From assembly GCF_051401765.1 (NCBI RefSeq), contig NC_135071.1:11820961-11884960 (forward strand): DNA of 64,000 nt, written 5' to 3'. The translations under genes and the position numbers were made by a program. Positions 50,159 through 62,060 of the stretch are shown here, in pieces; the stretch's first letter is position 1; each line of letters begins with the position of its first letter. Source of the stretch: Calliopsis andreniformis (Eukaryota > Arthropoda > Insecta > Hymenoptera > Andrenidae). Below the pieces are notes generated by a model. It was not told where the DNA came from and did not search any database. It saw only the letters and a program-made list of their open reading frames with translations.

Positions 50159-50689
50159 TTATGTTGGTTAATTATTCTTGTTACTAACTGTTTTGTATAA
50201 AGGATGTCAGAATTCCTTTCGATTGAAGCAAATTGCTTGACAGATAAAAGGCAGCCCTAAATTCTTTTTACTTCTTTCATATTTTTAACTGTGACTAATT
50301 TTCAGTGGTTTTTACAACAGCTGTCGACATAACCTTGTTACAAAAATTTAAGTTATTACAATAATCGCTATTATTTTCTATGAGAAGATATCGTATAAGT
50401 AGACATTGAGCTCAAGTGATTACACGAAACGAATTCCACCACTTTCAGTGAAACAACTTTAAATAAGTGAGACCTCACGATTTCTTTAATCAAAGAAAGT
50501 TGTAGGTTGTCATGTATATTGAATTTCTTTGAATCTGAAATTTCAAATTACCTGAATACGTGATTCAGAAATGGTGAGGCATAAATTGTTAACGAAAACA
50601 TTACACAGAGAATCCCTCTAGGGCAGGCAATCAATTATTCCTTAAAGGGATATACGAATTAAGCTGGTCATAATCGAACCTGCTGGTAT

Positions 50690-51010
50690 TAAACTCACAG
50701 ATCACGTTCTACTATTTTCGAACGATCAGCAAACTGTTCCCGTTTCGAGTGCTTCGTAGCCCCAGCAAATTTTGTTAATAATTATTCATTTATTCGCTAA
50801 CAATCGAACAATAGTAATATAGGCGGGCAACGCAGAAAGCAGGAAATTCGGTTAATAATTGTGCTCAATTAAACCGAACACCCTGTGCAATTAACATTGT
50901 AATATTTAGATTGCAACGGACTTAATTAACAAAGCGATTTGCGAAAGATCTTTCGTTTCGCTGCAGCCCCCGATTTTGTTAGTTGCTAATTGTTGTACGT
51001 ATATTAACTT
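50690..51010. promoter_or_regulatory. Candidate cis-regulatory stretch
   Basis: Repeated homeodomain cores: TTGTTAATAATTATTCATTT, GGTTAATAATTGTGCTCAAT, GACTTAATTAACAAAGCG and TTGCTAATTGTTG. It is interspersed with CpG-containing unique sequence. Inference from motif density. Confidence 0.2.
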
Positions 51011-52299
51011 TTAATTATTATGGATTCGCTAATTCTTTTTAAAAATATGATATCTTTGAATTGGATCTTTTAACTGATTTGTGCTTAACTTCGATTTATA
51101 ATTTCAGACACTCAGTTAATATTGCCTTTCTATAATGTTCATTTATATTCTAAATAACATCTTCAGTTTTTTATGATTAGTGGAAGTGAAGGTGATAAGA
51201 CTTGAGAGAATTTTTACCCTTTTTAATTATTTTGAAATAGTTAAAATCTTATTTATTTCTTGTATATTGAAAAGACAATTTGTTATATTATATGAAGTAC
51301 AACCTCTGATCGTTATTTTATAAAAATGCAAACAGTCGAGGTGCTGTAACAATGTGCAGAATATTTTATCAAGTCTGCCAGAAGAGAGAGTGAATTTAAA
51401 AAACCTGTTCCTCTTTGAGAAACAAAGAATCATGCATTTGAAGTTTTATTATTTACATTTCAACTGAATTTCCAGAACTGTTTTCAGAATTTACAATAAA
51501 ATTAATAAAATATGACTTTGGCATTCCCAGACGAACTAATAGCATTGCATTTTCTCTCTCGTGTCAAAAAATTGGTTGAAACTATTTTTTTAATATCAAA
51601 CAATTCGTCGCATTTTCCAGTGTATATAAATAAAATACCGAATACTTTCCGAAGAAAATAAAGTCGACGTGTTTAAAAAGAACCTTTAATCAATCTGTGA
51701 CAATATGAAACTCTAGGATCTTGCAAATTAATAAACTTTTTACGAATAAACTGTCACTTCGTTATTTCTATCACAAAATATGTGTCAAGGGGATCCTAAT
51801 AACACGGTAGATAAGACACAAGCTATACCTAACATTTGATCAAACTATTTGTTACTGAAATTGACATATCAATCTCACAAAAGTTTCTGAGAATTATTTG
51901 ACCTGGCTATCGCAGTAAATAAAGCGAATAAGAATAAAATTGGTCTTCAGTCATTACCAAGGTATTCAAGCTAAACGTAGGGTCCTTTTTTTTATTTCCT
52001 CACCATTCCAATCGATAATCGATAACCCAATTCACTTCGTGAGTTTTTCAACCGTCTGACAAAACTTTATTTTCGATGTCAGTGCTGATTAAAAGGAGGC
52101 TTAACGTTCTTCCGAAACGCAATACACATTAACATATAAAATAAATGAAGAGCCGACGCTAGTTTTCAACCAATAAAACTAGCATCGGGAGCTCGATTTT
52201 TCTTCATTTCAGAGAAACCATGTCGTGTTGAGAGCTAGGAAGTTTTCGGTGTAGTAAGAGCTGGCAAAACACTTGCCAGGCGAACTTAATTATTACGTA

Positions 52300-52500
52300 T
52301 TTACGTTATTACTCGGGCCATCGCGATACGCTGTTATCATAAAAACGGTCTCGGCTAGGTTTCGCGTTCCTCTTACAGTCGCTGCATTTAAAACCGCGAT
52401 AGCGCCATAAATTACTCAAGATTACTAAGCGGCGTGCGGCTGAATTGGCTTCGACCGCTTCTATGGCTTTAATCGCGGAGAAATAATGACCATTTTTATC
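52300..52500. promoter_or_regulatory. Candidate cis-regulatory stretch
   Basis: TTAATTATTACGTATTTACG, GCGCCATAAATTACTC and CTATGGCTTTAATCGCGG contain Hox-like (CCATAAAT) and TAAT cores in CpG-rich context. Inference from motif density. Confidence 0.18.
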
Positions 52501-53719
52501 CGGAATTCAATAGAAGGATCCGCAGCCATTATCGACGCCCGTCGACGCATCGACAACGACCGCTTTTTGCGATACTTCCTTGAATTCCCCCGCAGTAGGG
52601 ATGGCGCGAACACGCGAACGCCGAACAATTTGAAGCACTAATCGGTATCGCGGTCGTTTCCCTCCATTCTCTTGCTCCGCCTTTTCCAGTGGGAAGTTTT
52701 GATAACGTCTGCACGTAAGGAGAGATCGCTTCGAGAGGTATATGTCCTCCTGCCTTTGTTTTTTAATGGGGTTGGGAGAAGTTTGCTCCAAGATGGACTG
52801 GAAGTGCTTTTCGTTTTTATTGTAATCGGTATTTTATTTTGGAAGATAAATGGGGAAAGTTAGATGGAGAAGTGTATTACTTGCTTTGCATTTCTGGATT
52901 CAATAGTTTTCTAAAAAGGGTTGTAGTGCAGAATAATAGAAGATGGCATACGTACGTGACTCCAATTTCACTATGCTAACAATTAAACTGTTGTAGAATG
53001 ATTTTAAATACACGTGTACTGAAGTTGTTGAATGTTTTGTAAGGCTTGGGGTCTCATTTGACACCTGTAATAAATTATTATCCGTAAAATAGTGTACGTA
53101 ATTTTGCCATATCGTAGCGGAGAGGGTTGTCAATTTGGTCTAAAAGAATTCGTTTTCAGAGTTTACTAGTGTGAACTGAAAGAGTCGTCTGCCCTGGTAT
53201 TAAATTTATATACCAGACAAGACAAGTCTTACTGAACAGACAGCTTGAGTTTAAATTATGAATTTCTTATTGGTGACGAATTTGAGAACATTTGCGAAAT
53301 TGGGGTCACTTACCTTATTTTTGACGATTGGGTCAGTTACCTTATGTTACGAACTAAAATTAAGGTCTTCCGTAACATTTTAGGATCTGTCGCCAGTTAT
53401 CACAGTTTTATCAATTCAGGTTTCTCTTCTATTGATATCTATACCATCCACTTACTTGATAATTTAAATTACTTAAACTTATTCCTTGAGGTGCTTTTTG
53501 AGCTCCTCGAATATCCATACAAATTTATCCAACAATTTTATCGCGTCTTAAATTCTTTCTACTAAGGCATCTTACAACAGAAAATGTAAAATCCTTCAAC
53601 TTAAGGGGTTACTGTTATCTAACAATCCGCAGGATACTTGGAAGCTCAAGAACTTTAAAAAAGACTATCAATAAAAATGCTGCCAAATGTTTTTTCACAA
53701 AAAGATGCACCTCTTAGCT

Positions 53720-53960
53720 ATATTATCCTAAATTTTCATGAAAGAATGTTTTGAACTAAAGAAGATATTTGCTTTTAGAGGCACTATTTGGGCTAGGGAA
53801 TTTCCACCAGCAGAAAACACGTCTTCTATCGTAGAGACAACATCTCCCTTAATTAATAATATTTCTTAATGAAAATTTGAGATAGTATACCCAAGGGATG
53901 TATCTTTTAACAGAAAAACTTTTGCCATCATTTCCACTGACAGGTTTTTCTTTTAAATTC
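53720..53960 (-). pseudogene. Possible decayed hAT-type transposase C-terminus
   Basis: On the minus strand the text STIEDVFSAGGN is read at about 53800-53835. It resembles the hAT dimerisation-region motif (SapsERvFSaaG). A frame shift just after it gives IP.PK.CL.KQISSLV, reminiscent of the following KR.rL...v..Lv segment, but with three stops. Upstream in the same frame, stops occur roughly every 20-40 codons, which is no better than chance in AT-rich DNA. No terminal inverted repeats were identified. I regard this as a weak hint of a very old element; chance similarity is a real alternative. Confidence 0.22.
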
Positions 53961-54758
53961 TCGAACTTGTAAGCTTTCTGCGATCCAGCTATGGGGATGT
54001 AGCCACTTAACATGATTTAATCGTGTCTGCGCATTCTACTGAGGTCAAAACTGAAACGTTGATGTTTTCCATGTAGAAGCCTGCCTCTTTTGCAATATTG
54101 TCGACCCGAGAGAAAGGCTTCTCGCGAATGAATCGATTAAGTAAGCCGCTTTTAACGACTTGGCGTGGATTTAAAGTTGAAGCGTCGGAAGTGGTTGCAA
54201 CGTATCTGTGAAAGTCTCGCAGCGGTTGCAGCTGCTGTCAAAAGTTAATGCTCGGGACCTGTCGAGTCGCAGAAAGTCGCAAGATTGCCAGGCACACAGC
54301 TACTTAGGGGCAAACAAGACCCAGGAAATCGCATCCCCGTCGTTTTCACGACTTAAAAACTTGCCACGGCTCGGCTTGTCGTTCTGCCCCCTTTCTCCCA
54401 GCCAGGCAAGGAAAAATTTCGCCCTGGAAAAAGTCTCAGGGATAATTGATTAGTGAACAAACACCCCGAAAGTTGGAAAGCGGCGTGATCGATAGAAAGT
54501 TGAGGAAAGTTGTATTCGACGGAGGGGAGAGACAAATTTGTTCACGGCGAAATAATTCAGAAATATTTTCTGTGCGAAATGGGTTCTAGGCTTGCGAGCC
54601 ACAATGTTGAGCGAATGGGTTACTCCACCTGAGCGAAGAAAAGAGATCGATTCCTCGTGAGAATATTAAGGGGAAATATTTCAAGCTGGGAAAATGGAAT
54701 AACGTCCTGTATATCGTAACCTGAAGGAAAGTTTAGAAGCTAATTTCAAATGGAAAAC

Positions 54759-55206
54759 TGTACAGTGTGGTCTATGCCTGGTGGTACAAGTGATTAAAGA
54801 GTGATTCTAGATGGAAAGATAAATCGAAAACGTCGAATAACATTTCTTCGTATGAGATTTGCTTTTCGAGAACGTCGACTTTAAATATGTCTAGGAAAAT
54901 ACAAATTTAGTTCAAAGAATAAAATTGTGTATTCGACTCAATGGGCAAAATTTTCAACAATTTCTGTCATAATAATAAATTTATCGTATGCAAGTATCCT
55001 GTTTTAGTATGTATTCTCGACTACCCAGTAAAATAAACACAACTTTGATCCAATACAATTTAAGTACACGTATACGCCGCGAATATTTAGTCGATTTTCT
55101 CGAAACCAAGCCTCATATGAAAATATATTATTCTATGTTTTCGACTTATTTGACATAGAATCACCTTCTGAGCGATTGTACCACCACTTACTGACCACCC
55201 TGTACA
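54759..55206. mobile_element. Foldback MITE-like element, second copy of the 15376-15775 family
   Basis: About 448 bp. The left arm starts TGTACAGTGTGGTCTATGCC and contains GGTGGTACAAG and GATTCTAGATGG. The right arm ends ACTGACCACCCTGTACA and contains ATTGTACCACCAC and ATAGAATCACCTTC. Arms of about 120 bp are inverted copies of each other, including AAAACGTCGAATAAC against the TTCTATGTTTTCGAC region. Both ends lie at TGTACA. The centre (about 54885-55085) is AT-rich and non-coding. The shared arms with the 15376 element show that these are dispersed members of one family. Confidence 0.72.
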
Positions 55207-55389
55207 AGGCTCTAATTTTATCTTATTGGATCTACTAACAGTAGGTAATACTCCCATAATTTCCAGCGCGAAGAATCAACAAACGTCGATCAGGCTTCAC
55301 CTAAAGCTACCCCTCGCAAGTACAGTAGAAGGTAGGTCGATTAAATAAACCCTCGAAAACATTGATCGTTCCTCCGTTAAAGGGTAAAA

Positions 55390-56200
55390 CAAGAAGATAC
55401 TCTACTTGAACAGCCCCCGAAATGAAACGAGTTGAAGGAAACCGAGGGTATCGGTTTCCGGAAACAGGTTTAAAGGCAGGACCGAGTGCTGCCTCGAAGA
55501 CCCTAATCGAGAGCGTAAAGAAGTTATAGGGAAGGACGATGGAAGGGAAACTGGCGCAGGGCGCTTTAAGCACTTTTTCCCACGAAAATCGCTTTCGTTT
55601 TCTTCAATTATACCGCGGGAAATTCCATTACCTTCGTCGAAAAATTTCCCTACTATCTCCCGAGGCCGCGCGAGCCAACGTCGATAAACGATCCCCGCGA
55701 TTGTACGAGCGAGCAGCTTCCCCTGAAGCGCGCGGTGCGTCGTTAAAAATAAGAGTCCCAGCAAAACGGGGCGGAATAGATACTCGTCATTTTTTTCTTC
55801 CGCCTTCTTGCCGACGCGCGACTGAAGGGAAATGCAATCCCCGATATTAGATTCCCTGTTCGCCCTCTATTCCGGATCGACGGTCTGTCTTTGCGCGTTC
55901 CTCTCGCGTCGACTCGCTGATTGCCGGCCCCAGCGCTCGAGGATTATCTCTCGTGTTAGTGCGCCCTCGAGAAACTTTCCTCTCTGTGTTTCTCTTGACG
56001 GCGAAGAGTGGCGAGGGAAGGGGAAAAGTTCGGTTCAAGTATGCTCGCATGTTAACTTTTTAACGCGCTCACTGGCATGCGTCAGTCATAGTGTTAGGAA
56101 CGGGTGAGTGTTGCTTAACCGCAGCTGTGAGTAGCGTTTTTGAAGAGAATGCGGCTGCTAAGAAGCGAGGCGTCGTACTGTCAGAAACGGGTGGAAAGTT
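55390..56200. other. CpG-dense, GC-rich block; possible alternative promoter
   Basis: The most CpG-rich part of the window (CCGAGGCCGCGCGAGCC, CGAGCGAGCAGC, GAAGCGCGCGGTGCGTCG). Near its 3' edge GCGTCAGTCATAG (about 56083-56095) resembles an insect initiator (TCAGT), followed by a consensus-like donor AACGG|GTGAGT at about 56100-56110. This could be a non-coding first exon of a transcript on the plus strand, but neither transcription nor conservation can be shown here. Confidence 0.4.
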
Positions 56201-56460
56201 TATTCTAGCGAATTAGAACGGTGTAATTAGCAGTTGCCCTTTGATCAGTCTAATATGTAACGATCTCTGTGAACGAATAGTGTTCAGAAGTAGTTAATAT
56301 GCAGGAGGTTAAGAATAGTGGTTTAAAAGTAATATACTTTATTTTTTATTAAGTATCTCGAGATGCTGAAAAAATTGAAGCTATTTCGAGGTTCGTAAGG
56401 TTTAGAATTTCTTTGTGTTTAAACTACAATTTTTAAGATCTGTGTTTATGTTATATACAT

Positions 56461-56892
56461 CCAGATAGCAGACGATGTCTTGGAGACGTCTATTTTATAT
56501 TCATTTTATGCTTGAACCTGTTACGACATAATTTAGAGGTCTTAAAAACATCTGACAGTGTACGTCCTAAGGACTTCCGAAATATACTTCCATAAAACGT
56601 CTTAAAAACACACTACACGGACGATTATAAAGACTTATGCCTGTGGACATCTTAAAAACGTATATTTTTTGCCTGAATATCTTATAGACGTATTCTGAAT
56701 GGGTTAAAGGACAGTCATAAGCGTCTAAGAGACATACTGATTTGAACCTTAAGACATTTTAAAGACATCTTCTGAACACTTTTAGAATTTTAGTGAATAT
56801 CTTTAAGATGTTTTTAAAATGTCTTTGGGACATTTTTAGAACTTTAGTGGATGTCTTTAAGACGTTTTTAGGACGTTTCTCTGTTATATGGG
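56461..56892 (+). mobile_element. GACGTC-rich MITE-like element, copy 3 (solitary)
   Basis: A third copy of the family seen at 38208-38937. It starts CCAGATAGCAGACGATGTCT, continues with a close match to the 'TTTATGCCTGAACGTCTTACGACATAATTTAGA' segment of copy 2 (only the match is stated; the sequences differ by a few bases), and ends CTCTGTTATATGGG. It is 432 bp long. Near the right end it carries an internal tandem duplication with a 54-bp period (about 56774-56880, units starting GAACACTTTTAG and GGACATTTTTAG). The short open frame across it (from 56793) is a by-product of this periodic sequence. Confidence 0.75.
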
Positions 56893-56908
56893 CAGAAACT
56901 CAGTTGTT

Positions 56909-56946
56909 TAACTCTCGCACGGGATGCTGGGTCAAAAGTGACCCTG
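56909..56946 (+). repeat. TAACTCTCG...CTGGGT palindromic mini-repeat, copy 2
   Basis: TAACTCTCG at 56909-56917 is followed by GCTGGGTCAAAAGTGACCC, whose GGGTCA/TGACCC halves form a hairpin. It resembles 44610-44649 and lies only 17 bp beyond the end of the GACGTC-rich element ending at 56892. Confidence 0.45.
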
Positions 56947-58253
56947 AGTCCGCTGGCTCTGAACATAAATGTAAAACAGTTTTCTGTTCAAGTGTTAATC
57001 ACTTTCCAACAACTTCAACGAATCTAGAAACAAAAATTCATTTTAGCATAAATATTTCATTTATTTATATAAAATCAATTTACACTTAACTAAAACTCTT
57101 CTATAATCTCTATAGTATTGTACAAATTAATGAAAACACAGTGGTCACCAAAAGTTCATTTTAAAACCACGGCAAAAGCTCAACATCAATAGAGGTCTCT
57201 TTTATTGAAAAATCAACACAGCGTATTGTATTACTAGTAAAAACTAATTTACTACCACAATATTTTTTCAATAAACTAATCTATTCGGATTGATTTACAC
57301 AATACCGTGCCATCGAAATCAGTAATACATTAATACACTGATTTATTCTCTTTAACATGTTCTCCTTCCACGGAATTAAAATCGTGTATTCTATCAAACA
57401 AGACTAGGGACTAAAGATATGTTGCGCTTTGTGGCCGAGCTGTTTTCAAAATGCACAATGGCAGCGAGTGCACTAATGTTTCTTCGCGGACGACAAGAAC
57501 TGCAACGAGTACCCCGACAAGGGTAGCCGGAAATTGAGCTTGCGAGCGGGTAAAAAGTGAAGGGAGTAAAAAATAGTTCGTTTTACCGACTGTCTTGGGG
57601 AAGTAGATGGATTCTTCGCTGCTACCGGTCCCTTGGCTGAAAAAGTGAAATAGTAGTTGAGAAGTAGGGCGAGACCTATTCACCGTGATCGAGACGACAT
57701 TTCAGTATTAAACTTTGCTTCTTAGCATTCGCTGTAAACCTGTTCTCCTTTACTGCCAGGGAAACTCCATTTTTGAACTTAACATCGAATTTATGTCGAA
57801 TGTTATATTAACTTACAGTTTTTTGTTTCAAGTTAGAAAAATGGTGTTCTAAAATAATATCGAAAAGCGTTCAGAAATTCTTGTAGATAAATTATGTAAT
57901 AACCATAGAATCAAGTTTTGAAGTAAAATCTTTTAGTCTAAAAGAACATAAGAAGATTACTTGAAACAGTTTTGTAATGTTCGAGTTTATAGAACTCAAA
58001 TTAAATTTTGAAACATTCTAAATGGAAATATATTTTACAATCCTGGACACTGGTAACAAGATATGTAGAACGAGAAACGCTTACATATCAACAAACCAGT
58101 AATTACATGTAAGAATGATACACACTAAATACAAAAATCTAAAAACCTTTAAGAAGGTTGCCATGAATAAAGATATAATTAAAAAGAAATACATATTTCC
58201 GTATGTTGAAAGAAGAATTTAGTAGCAATTGAAAAACAGCTAGTGAAAAAACT

Positions 58254-58420
58254 TACTTTTACATTACTTTTACATTACTCTTACATTACTTTTACATTAC
58301 TTTTACATTACTTTTACACTACTTTTATACTACTTTTACACTACTTTTACATTACTTTTACATTACTTTTACATTACTTTTACATTACTTTTACATTACT
58401 TTTACATATTACTTTTACAG
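58254..58420 (+). repeat. 11-bp minisatellite (ACATTACTTTT)n
   Basis: About 15 head-to-tail copies of an 11-mer, mostly ACATTACTTTT with variants ACACTACTTTT and ATACTACTTTT clustered in the middle of the array. The open frame through it (YFYITFTLLLH repeats) is produced by the repeat. Such an array is expected to vary in length between individuals. Confidence 0.92.
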
Positions 58421-61217
58421 TTACATAAAATTAAGATTCATGAAAGCCGAATATCGTTAAATTTCATATAAAATCTTTCTAAGTCATTCGATAGATCAAA
58501 CTCGATCGATGAACAAGAAAATTCAAATTTCTACCAATTTTCGACTTACCTTCGTCAAAGAACTTTTATTAGGAGGACGATCCGCGTTTACAGCGACCGG
58601 CTGCAACACGATCCGCAAATTGTCCCACGTTTTCGGTCGCAGTTCAATTACACAGCCGGGACGACAAACGAAAGCTTGCGCTCGTGAACTTTATGACGGG
58701 TTTCCGAAATCCCCGCGTGATTTTACGATTCCCGTGACAGCGAGCGAACATAAACGTGCACTAGATGCTTAGAAATTTTACTACTCACTAAAGGCGAGCT
58801 CCGTTGAAAGCGTCAGAAAGAAGAATATCTCCCGCAGCCTCCTGTCGACTTTTGGATACCACTTTTATCCCCTTTAGAGAGTATTAGGAATAAATTCCAC
58901 CGCTTCGTGACGAACGTGTCGCGTTCTTGCAGCAGCCACAAATTTTCGTGTATCAACACTGTGTCGTGATTTATTTATTCTTACGTTTTATGAGCACAAA
59001 TAGGAGTGATAACGCTTCATAGAGTGGAAGGAGGAACAAGAGTTAGGGATTTGAAGGCCGTACTATAATATATACAGAAGACTTTTTTATATTAATTTGT
59101 GGTAAGTTTGTTTCACTTACTGTCTGAAGTATGTACTATTCATATTTCATGAGAAGTCCCTTGGAAAGCATTAAAGGCAATATATTTTAGAGGACTTCCG
59201 GTATAACACGAATAGTGCTTATTCCTTCGTCAGGTACTTTAGTTTCGTACACATAACCAGAAGTGGTTTTTTGTAACTGTTATGTCCTTTAGTTGCATTC
59301 ATTTATTGTATCACTGTAACCGCCTATTCTTTTTGCAAAATGTTGCATCAGTGTGATTATTCAGTAAATAATATTAAAAATATAGACATTTTTCTCAGAA
59401 CTGTATTGAATCAGTGAGATCTGAACCAAGACGAAGTCTCGTTAATTATTTTTCTTTAAGGTTCTTTTGATATATTAATTGCCACGTTATAGTTGCTAAA
59501 TATTCTACAGAGACTTTTCTATTTGTAAATTTTCCACCATGAACACGATTTTAAAAAAAGCTATATTTAATCAGATTGCCTTAGTCATTTATACCCATCA
59601 TGAATTCTTATTTTATTTATGATTACATATGTATATGAACATTATTTGTATGTACAGAAATAAAATTGTCATTTATAAATGCATGAAGTGGTAATTAAAC
59701 TGTTGGCAAATGCCATTAAAAAGAACTTGGAAAAATACCGTCGAAGAGGTAATAATAAACTTAGATAATCGGATCTCTGACATAATCCTAAATGTTCAAA
59801 GACGTGTGGAATTCCCGAGAGAGTGTGCTTTTACACGTTCTTTGACCATCGTTCGAGGACTCAGTTCATGATCTCTTAATACGCTTAAACAGAACACGTA
59901 TGGTCCATAAATAGAGCAATGCTCTGTTAAAATTAAGTTTCACAACTTCCTTCAACGTCTGCAATTTAGTCTTGGATAAAACACTTGTCGACTTAACTAG
60001 TTTTCAAAAACGCTTGATCGAAATAGCACAAAACGAACCCTGTCGAATCGGTGTAAACCGCGGCGAATAAAAGGCAAACGGAAAAGTAGCGGGTCATTTA
60101 ATCGGTGTAACAAAAAGAACAAAGCATCAGCTGGAAACGTAACCGATATCAAACGGAAAAATAAAACGTGATTGGGGATCGATCGATATGTTTATTGGAC
60201 GTTCACCTGCCGCCAGTTTCCGCTTGTCCAATTATCGAATATATCGTTTCAGTTCGATACAAAGCGTCCCAAAATGAACCATTCAGAAATGTGGCCAATA
60301 AATCTTGTTAGACATTTTCTAAACTTATTATCTACAACTGTAGCAAAGAACCAGTCTCTCCTCTCGATTTGTAGGAACTAAAGTCACTCCTTCATCGTCA
60401 AATTATTAGAAAAATTCTGAGGAAGGAAGAGCTCTTCTTGATGCACTTTTATCACTTGATAGAATTCAGCACCCTCGCGGTCCGTAATTGATCCCCAGTA
60501 TTTTATATTCGACACTAGACTTTAATACCTCGATTAAACCTCTACGAACATTTCGAACCGAATATGCATGTAGAATTTATCTATTAAAGGTGTAACACGT
60601 TGTATGAATGGAGAATAATAGAAATGTCAACTAAAATTAATCACAGAAATTACTTACGAATAATATATAATTGATTCGCGTTTTGAATAGAAAGAGTAGT
60701 TCATGCTTAAATTTCAATAAAGTCAGGGTCCACGTTGAAATTTGCAGGTAACAGGTCGAAATTTTACTCTAGGAAAAAGTTCAAGTTTGAATAGGCATTA
60801 ATTGATTTGGGTTACGTTGGTTATGAAGATAATGAGTACTGAAGCTGGGTCGTTGGAATTTAGATGTAACAACTGTATTGGAATTTAAGCGTGCACTGCT
60901 GTATTGTGGAAATTTATTTCAGAGGTATTTGTTCAATTAATTCTGTTCAGAACAAATTTTAAGATTACAAACGATCTGTCTGCACCCTGCATTTGAATGT
61001 CGTTTGCTAAATTTAAAGAGATAGAGTCAACTGATGATTCTAGGCGAAGTGGTAACCATCCTGGCGGCCATTTAATGAATGCTTTTTCCGTGAATAAAGG
61101 CAAACTATTAAAAAAGAATCTATTTGAGGTAATAAATAACTTCCAAATTAAAGTTTGTGGCTCCATGCATTTCCAAAAGGTCTACAGTTGAAAAATATCA
61201 AAAAGCGCCTTTAGATC

Positions 61218-61228
61218 CACCCTGTACA
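61218..61228. repeat. CACCCTGTACA repeat terminus
   Basis: Identical to the right end of the element at 54759-55206. The preceding 200 bp (with GGCGGCCATTTAATGAATGC) may belong to a different insertion using the same terminal motif. The other end was not found. Confidence 0.35.
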
Positions 61229-61259
61229 ACCAAAACGAAGGAAACTTAAGATAAAGAAC

Positions 61260-62060
61260 GAACTGTAAATCCCCCGAGCACAAAGGGTATCGCGTGCATC
61301 CCCCTCATAAAGCCCATGTCGCGATCCTTAGCAGCGGCAATATTCAATTCTTCCACAGCAATATTTCCCGGAATACCGACAGTCTCGCAAAGGGAACGCT
61401 GATCCAGGAATAATGGCGGAGCTCCTTCGAATTTCTTGATGCAACTTGACTTTCTGATTTCACCACCTTCCGCAGTCTCCCATCGACGCCCCCTCTTTAT
61501 TCAACCCCCGATCTCTCCTTAGTCTCCCTCCTCCCTCCTCGCCGCTGACTCGCCAAGCCGCTTTCATATTATTCTTCTAAGAGTCGCAAGATGCAGGCAG
61601 CGAGCAGCGGGCTCAACGCGGCCGCTGCATTAGATCCTCCACACGGGTCCGACTCGACGCTCTGCTCCGTGTGCATGTGCGCGCGTGCGTGCACGGGGAC
61701 GTGTCATGAATCAGTCGTGGCTTCGCGACCTCGCCAGATGAAAAAGGGTGAAAGGGTAAAGGTTGCATTACTGTCAAGTCCCCCGTAACAGGATAATTGG
61801 ATTTTCTGAATAATGCGTTCCCCGACGGGCTTGTCGTTTATTTTCTTCGCCTCCTGTCCGTCTTCCTCGGAAAGGAAATTTAAATTCGGTGGACGAGGAG
61901 CGGCGCGCGGTTTCGGCGAATCGGAATCCCTAAAATTTTAAGCGACTTGGATACGGCGGAGGACAGGTTTCGGGGTGATTAATCGTGGATGAAGGGGAAC
62001 GGTGTTACTTAAAGTAGACCCGGGTGAACGTTGACTAGGAGCAATTATTTAGGAGGGTGA
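61260..62060. other. CpG-dense, GC-rich block
   Basis: GC-rich sequence with a C-rich strand (about 61450-61560) and an alternating CG/TG run (GTGCATGTGCGCGCGTGCGT, about 61669-61690) that could favour Z-DNA. Open frames show no domain. Confidence 0.45.

Noticed and set aside
53245..53565. 106-codon plus-strand open frame
   Set aside because: Phe/Leu/Ile/Tyr-rich composition from AT-rich DNA, no domain and no splice-bounded structure; it may overlap the putative transposon relic.
56793..57089. 98-codon open frame (MFLKCLWDIFRTLVDVFKTF)
   Set aside because: Produced by the periodic AAGACGT-type sequence of the MITE-like element.
58243..58428. 61-codon open frame of YFYITFTLLLH repeats
   Set aside because: Pure translation of the 11-bp minisatellite.
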